This document shows, piece by piece, positions 6,319 to 7,705 of a DNA stretch of 7,705 nucleotides (positions are counted from its first letter, which is position 1; the number at the start of each line of letters is the position of its first letter). A program made the position numbers and the translations under genes. Below the pieces are notes generated by a model that searched no databases, was not told the DNA's origin, and saw nothing but the letters and a program-made list of their open reading frames with translations. This DNA comes from Candidatus Omnitrophota bacterium (GTDB lineage Bacteria; Omnitrophota; Gorgyraeia; Zapsychrales; JANLHA01), in contig JAHFFS010000065.1 of assembly GCA_023247815.1 (NCBI GenBank), positions 1 through 7,705 on the forward strand. Reading direction: 5' to 3'.

Positions 6319-6789
6319 GTGAAAAATGGCATTTGGATCGTAATGATACTGTCGGCTTTTCTGGCTGGTTGCGCGACATCCCAAGACCGCACACAGCTGA
6401 CGAACCTTCAGATGCGCGTCATGGAAATGGAAAAGGATCAGCGCCAAAAAGAGCAGGTCATTCAGGAACTGAGCTATCAAGTGAAGGATTTATCGCAGGA
6501 TCTTGAACGGATCAAAGGTAAGGCCAATCAAGCGAGGCCGGAAAAGTTAGCCGCGGTTAAGGCCGGTAGCTCGCAAGCTGATAAAGATATCATCCGCGTT
6601 TCCATTACGGCGGAGCAGGCGCAAACTGCTTTGAAAAATGCCGGTTATTACAAGGGTAATGTCGACGGAAAAATTGGCGACCAAACCAAAATCGCGATAA
6701 GCCAATTCCAAAAAGATCATAATCTCAAGGCGGATGGAATCCTCGGTCAGGGGACCTGGACGGAGCTTAGTACATATCTTGATCAATGA
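6319..6789 (+). CDS. Peptidoglycan-binding lipoprotein with coiled coil
   Basis: The GTG at 6319 is chosen because AGGGAGG (6307-6313) lies 5 nt before it and it yields a standard lipoprotein signal (MKNGIWIVMILSAFLAGC). The in-frame ATG at 6301 lacks a Shine-Dalgarno and would add six residues, NREE included, ahead of the hydrophobic core. The 156-residue product has lipobox LAGC (C18) with Ala at +2, pointing to the outer membrane. Residues ~26-67 form a charged, heptad-like coiled coil (LTNLQMRVMEMEKDQRQ onward), followed by a short Ala/Lys linker. Residues ~97-153 are a PG_binding_1 domain (ITAEQAQTALKNAGYY, then GNVDGKIGDQTKIAISQFQ, then NLKADGILGQGTWTEL). By architecture it should anchor in the outer membrane, possibly oligomerise through the coiled coil, and hold the cell wall. 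No catalytic domain is present. The stop codon overlaps the start of the yeeZ-like gene. Confidence 0.87.
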   Translation: MKNGIWIVMILSAFLAGCATSQDRTQLTNLQMRVMEMEKDQRQKEQVIQELSYQVKDLSQDLERIKGKANQARPEKLAAVKAGSSQADKDIIRVSITAEQAQTALKNAGYYKGNVDGKIGDQTKIAISQFQKDHNLKADGILGQGTWTELSTYLDQ

Positions 6790-7607
6790 AGTCTGATCAG
6801 GTCATCAGTGTTTTGGGCTGTGGGTGGCTGGGGTTGCCGTTGGCCCAAATGCTCGTCAGTGAAGGCTATGTTGTTAAGGGTTCTACGACGCAGGAATCGA
6901 AATTAGAGGAGTTTAAAAACAAGGGAATCATTCTCTCTTTGATCCGCTGCGATCCGGATGTCCAAGGCCGGAACGCGGCGGATTTTTTTTGCGCGGATGT
7001 TTTGGTTGTGACACTGCCATTCAAACGCTCCTTTAACGATCCTTCCCAATATCAAAAACAAATCGATTCGGTGATTGCTTGTGTTCTGAAGACTGGACAG
7101 ATCAAGTTTGTGATTTTTACCAGTTCGACGAGCGTTTACCCTTCGCGTTGCGAAGACGCCCGGGAGGATGCTGTTTTTGTGCCGGATTCTCCTCGAGCAA
7201 AAGTTTTATGGCAGATTGAACGAAATCTAATGAATCATCCGGGATTTGCATCCACTGTTGTGCGCTTTGCTGGATTGTTCGGCCCTGGTCGTGAGATCGG
7301 TCGGTTTTTGGCGCAGAAAAAGGATTTGCGAAATCCGGATCATCCGGTGAATCTGATCCATCAGGATGATGCCGCGCGGGTTTTGTTTTCGGTGATTGAG
7401 CGTAATATCCGTGGTGAAATCATCAACGCCTGCGGTGATGAGCACCCGACGCGCAAAGAGCTTTACACAAAAGCGGCGTTAGCAAAGGGTTTACCCTCGC
7501 CTGAGTTTTCGAATGTGAATGATGGGAATGGAAAGATCGTGAATAACGCTAAGTTAAAGCGATTGCTGCCAGGCTGGATTTTTTCGCGAAGATTGCTGGA
7601 CGCTTGA
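6786..7607 (+). CDS. yeeZ: YeeZ-like atypical short-chain dehydrogenase/epimerase-family protein
   Basis: The 273-residue protein matches the YeeZ layout along its whole length. It has an N-terminal Rossmann dinucleotide site VISVLGCGWLGLPLA (G11, G13, G16), VVTLPFKRS (74-82), FTSSTSVYP (111-119), VVRFAGLFGPGR (158-169, compare VRLAGLVGPGR in E. coli YeeZ), VNLIHQDDAARVLF (188-201, compare VNLVHLEDV) and a C-terminal NGKIVNNAKLKRLL (248-261). It should be a cytoplasmic NAD(P)-binding protein; the substrate of this family is not known to me. The classical YxxxK pair looks degenerate: at SPRAK (135-139) the Lys is kept but the Tyr position is Ser. E. coli YeeZ also lacks a canonical pair there, so this fits an atypical SDR. 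The start ATG overlaps the previous stop by four bases (ATGA) with no clear Shine-Dalgarno, which implies translational coupling to the PG-binding lipoprotein gene. Confidence 0.85.
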   Translation: MKSDQVISVLGCGWLGLPLAQMLVSEGYVVKGSTTQESKLEEFKNKGIILSLIRCDPDVQGRNAADFFCADVLVVTLPFKRSFNDPSQYQKQIDSVIACVLKTGQIKFVIFTSSTSVYPSRCEDAREDAVFVPDSPRAKVLWQIERNLMNHPGFASTVVRFAGLFGPGREIGRFLAQKKDLRNPDHPVNLIHQDDAARVLFSVIERNIRGEIINACGDEHPTRKELYTKAALAKGLPSPEFSNVNDGNGKIVNNAKLKRLLPGWIFSRRLLDA

Positions 7608-7624
7608 TTTCAGAGACGGAATCT

Positions 7625-7640
7625 GATGGGGCGATGGGGC
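7625..7640. repeat. Tandem 8-bp duplication GATGGGGC
   Basis: Two perfect adjacent copies of GATGGGGC occupy 7625-7632 and 7633-7640, just after the yeeZ-like gene. This is probably a slippage-type duplication. Confidence 0.5.
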
Positions 7641-7679
7641 CGGCATTTTAATGGCTGTTTCCAAGATGGATATCAGAAT

Positions 7680-7695
7680 TTGGGCCTTCGGCCAA
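7680..7695. other. Short imperfect hairpin near the window edge
   Basis: TTGG (7680-7683) pairs with CCAA (7692-7695), and CC (7685-7686) pairs with GG (7690-7691), around a TTC loop with one bulged G at 7684. The following bases (TACCGGAGCG) are not T-rich, so it does not qualify as an intrinsic terminator. The whole tail 7608-7705 has no gene I can support. Confidence 0.25.
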
Positions 7696-7705
7696 TACCG
7701 GAGCG

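Noticed and set aside
7626..7705. Open frames from ATG 7626 or ATG 7651 running off the window edge
   Set aside because: They are too short to judge, encode no recognisable N terminus, and have no clear ribosome binding site at proper spacing.
1..7705. CRISPR array, mobile element, toxin-antitoxin pair, phage defence system, tRNA or rRNA
   Set aside because: No regularly spaced repeats, transposase or integrase motifs, small paired ORFs or RNA-gene structures are visible. The genes are ordinary envelope, transport and redox functions.

Overview
The window holds eight protein-coding regions, all on the + strand. They come from a bacterium with an outer membrane: there are two Sec lipoproteins, a periplasmic redox pair and a peptidoglycan-binding lipoprotein. 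GC content looks to be just under 50%. The gene styles (zinc-ribbon membrane orphan, ScsB-like DsbD, redoxin with a C-terminal GCSVKY tail) suggest an uncultured Gram-negative lineage, perhaps Omnitrophota or another PVC-like group. That placement is a low-confidence guess, because no marker gene is present. There is no CRISPR array, insertion sequence, integrase, phage gene, tRNA or rRNA.

Layout. 1-378 is the 3' end of a CPA1-type cation/proton antiporter, ending in a TrkA-C/RCK-C regulatory domain. 436-1761 encodes a 12-helix MFS permease of unknown substrate. It is followed 17 bp later by 1779-2489, an unrecognised zinc-ribbon protein with a C-terminal membrane anchor. A GC-rich inverted repeat straddles that gene's stop codon, and a fair sigma70-like promoter follows at 2535-2563. 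It would drive a lipoprotein of unknown function (2589-3290), a DsbD/ScsB-type transmembrane thiol reductase (3313-5487) and a secreted redoxin (5535-6140). These three are closely spaced and probably form one operon. The gap 6141-6318 carries a good extended -10 promoter and two tandem hairpins in the predicted leader. After it come a peptidoglycan-binding lipoprotein (6319-6789) and a YeeZ-like atypical SDR oxidoreductase (6786-7607), which overlap by ATGA. The last 98 bases have no supportable gene.

How the genes work together. The clearest functional unit is the redox pair. The DsbD-like protein should carry electrons from cytoplasmic thioredoxin across the inner membrane to its periplasmic domains. 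The adjacent secreted redoxin has no CXXC; it has one cysteine at the usual thioredoxin-fold active-site position and a second near its C terminus. It is a natural candidate client or partner. The lipoprotein ahead of them may belong to the same envelope process, but nothing in its sequence fixes a role. The PG-binding lipoprotein probably tethers the outer membrane to the cell wall. Its tight coupling to a YeeZ-like enzyme is unexplained.

No clearly new biological system is visible. The most worthwhile leads are the two-cysteine redoxin next to DsbD, the zinc-ribbon membrane orphan, and the structured leader before the PG-binding lipoprotein.
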